A stretch of DNA of 5,935 nucleotides, from the NCBI GenBank assembly GCA_030425945.1, contig JAUHZL010000198.1:1-5935 (forward strand). Direction: 5' to 3'. Numbering within the stretch: position 1 is the stretch's first letter; each line of letters opens with the position of its first letter. Below are positions 5,706-5,935 of this stretch, piece after piece. The notes beneath the pieces are model-generated. The model saw nothing but the letters and a program-made list of their open reading frames with translations, searched no databases and was not told the DNA's origin. The DNA comes from Alphaproteobacteria bacterium (GTDB lineage Bacteria; Pseudomonadota; Alphaproteobacteria; Rhodobacterales; Rhodobacteraceae). Made by a program: the position numbers and the translations under genes.

Positions 5706-5935
5706 ATGCGGATTTCTGAACTGGCGGAGAGCGTGGGCCTGTCGCGCGCGACGCTGCTCTATTACGAGAAGCTCGGCCTTCTGAAAGGCAAGCGGCAGGC
5801 GAACGGCTATCGCGTCTACACCGATGCCGACCGGCAGCGGCTGCGGCTGTTGCAGCAGCTCCAGGCGGGCGGGCTGAGCCTGCAGGAGTGTCAGGCCTGC
5901 CTCGATGGCAAGCTCGACCGCACCATGCTGGGCCA
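5706..5935 (+). CDS. MerR-family transcriptional regulator (3' end outside window)
   Basis: The first 76 codons of a MerR-type regulator are visible. The winged helix-turn-helix starts MRISELAESVGLSRATLLYY, with the wing at about 22-45 containing the family's NGYRVYT segment, and a second helical pair (DRQRLRLLQQLQAGGLSL) leads towards the dimerisation helix. Proteins of this family bind spacer DNA between -35 and -10 and twist it to activate transcription when an effector binds the C-terminal part, which is outside the window, so the effector is unknown. Cys62 and Cys65 form a C-x-x-C pair, but earlier than the metal-binding cysteines of known metal sensors. The ATG at 5706 is chosen from family N-termini; AAGG at 5693-5696 is a modest ribosome site, while GGAGG at 5701-5705 abuts the start codon. 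An in-frame ATG at 5640 would add 22 Arg-rich residues. The gene lies 73 bases after the exporter ATPase on the same strand. Confidence 0.9.
   Translation, partial: MRISELAESVGLSRATLLYYEKLGLLKGKRQANGYRVYTDADRQRLRLLQQLQAGGLSLQECQACLDGKLDRTMLG

Overview
The window is GC-rich and densely coded, with codon use and gene families typical of an alphaproteobacterium, most likely a Rhodobacteraceae-type organism. This placement is inferred from composition and protein style; no marker gene is present. It holds two unrelated transcription units that diverge from a 344-base intergenic region (2219-2562), plus the start of a sixth gene at the right edge.

Left, minus strand (1-2218): a LacI-family repressor gene (2218 to 1121) is followed 20 bases later by a periplasmic sugar-type ABC solute-binding protein gene (1100 to beyond position 1). 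This is the usual layout of a carbohydrate-uptake operon led by its own regulator; the permease and ATPase genes would lie to the left, outside the window. A perfect 16-base palindrome, CCGAAACCGGTTTCGG, with a central CpG sits 31 bases upstream of the lacI-type start, inside a plausible promoter. It is the obvious autoregulatory operator. The repressor itself is odd: compared with E. coli LacI and PurR it lacks exactly five residues between the helix-turn-helix domain and the hinge helix.

Right, plus strand (2563-5632): three tightly coupled genes encode a periplasmic adaptor (HlyD/MacA type, probable TTG start), an FtsX/MacB-type permease and a LolD/MacB-type ATPase. Adjacent genes overlap by 1 and 4 bases. 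Together they would form an efflux or export pump resembling MacAB with the ATPase on a separate chain, in the same gene order as cyanobacterial DevBCA. The adaptor hairpin carries an R-x3-L-x6-S pattern, the tip motif by which AcrA and MacA dock on TolC. A TolC-like outer-membrane channel is therefore expected, but none is encoded here. The substrate cannot be read from the sequence.

Right edge (5706-5935): the first 76 codons of a MerR-family regulator on the same strand as the exporter. It may control the pump or an unrelated neighbour.

No RNA genes, insertion sequences, CRISPR arrays or convincing intrinsic terminators were seen. Most of the window is ordinary. The points worth a second look are the shortened LacI hinge linker facing an intact operator, and the TolC-docking signature in a pump without a linked channel.
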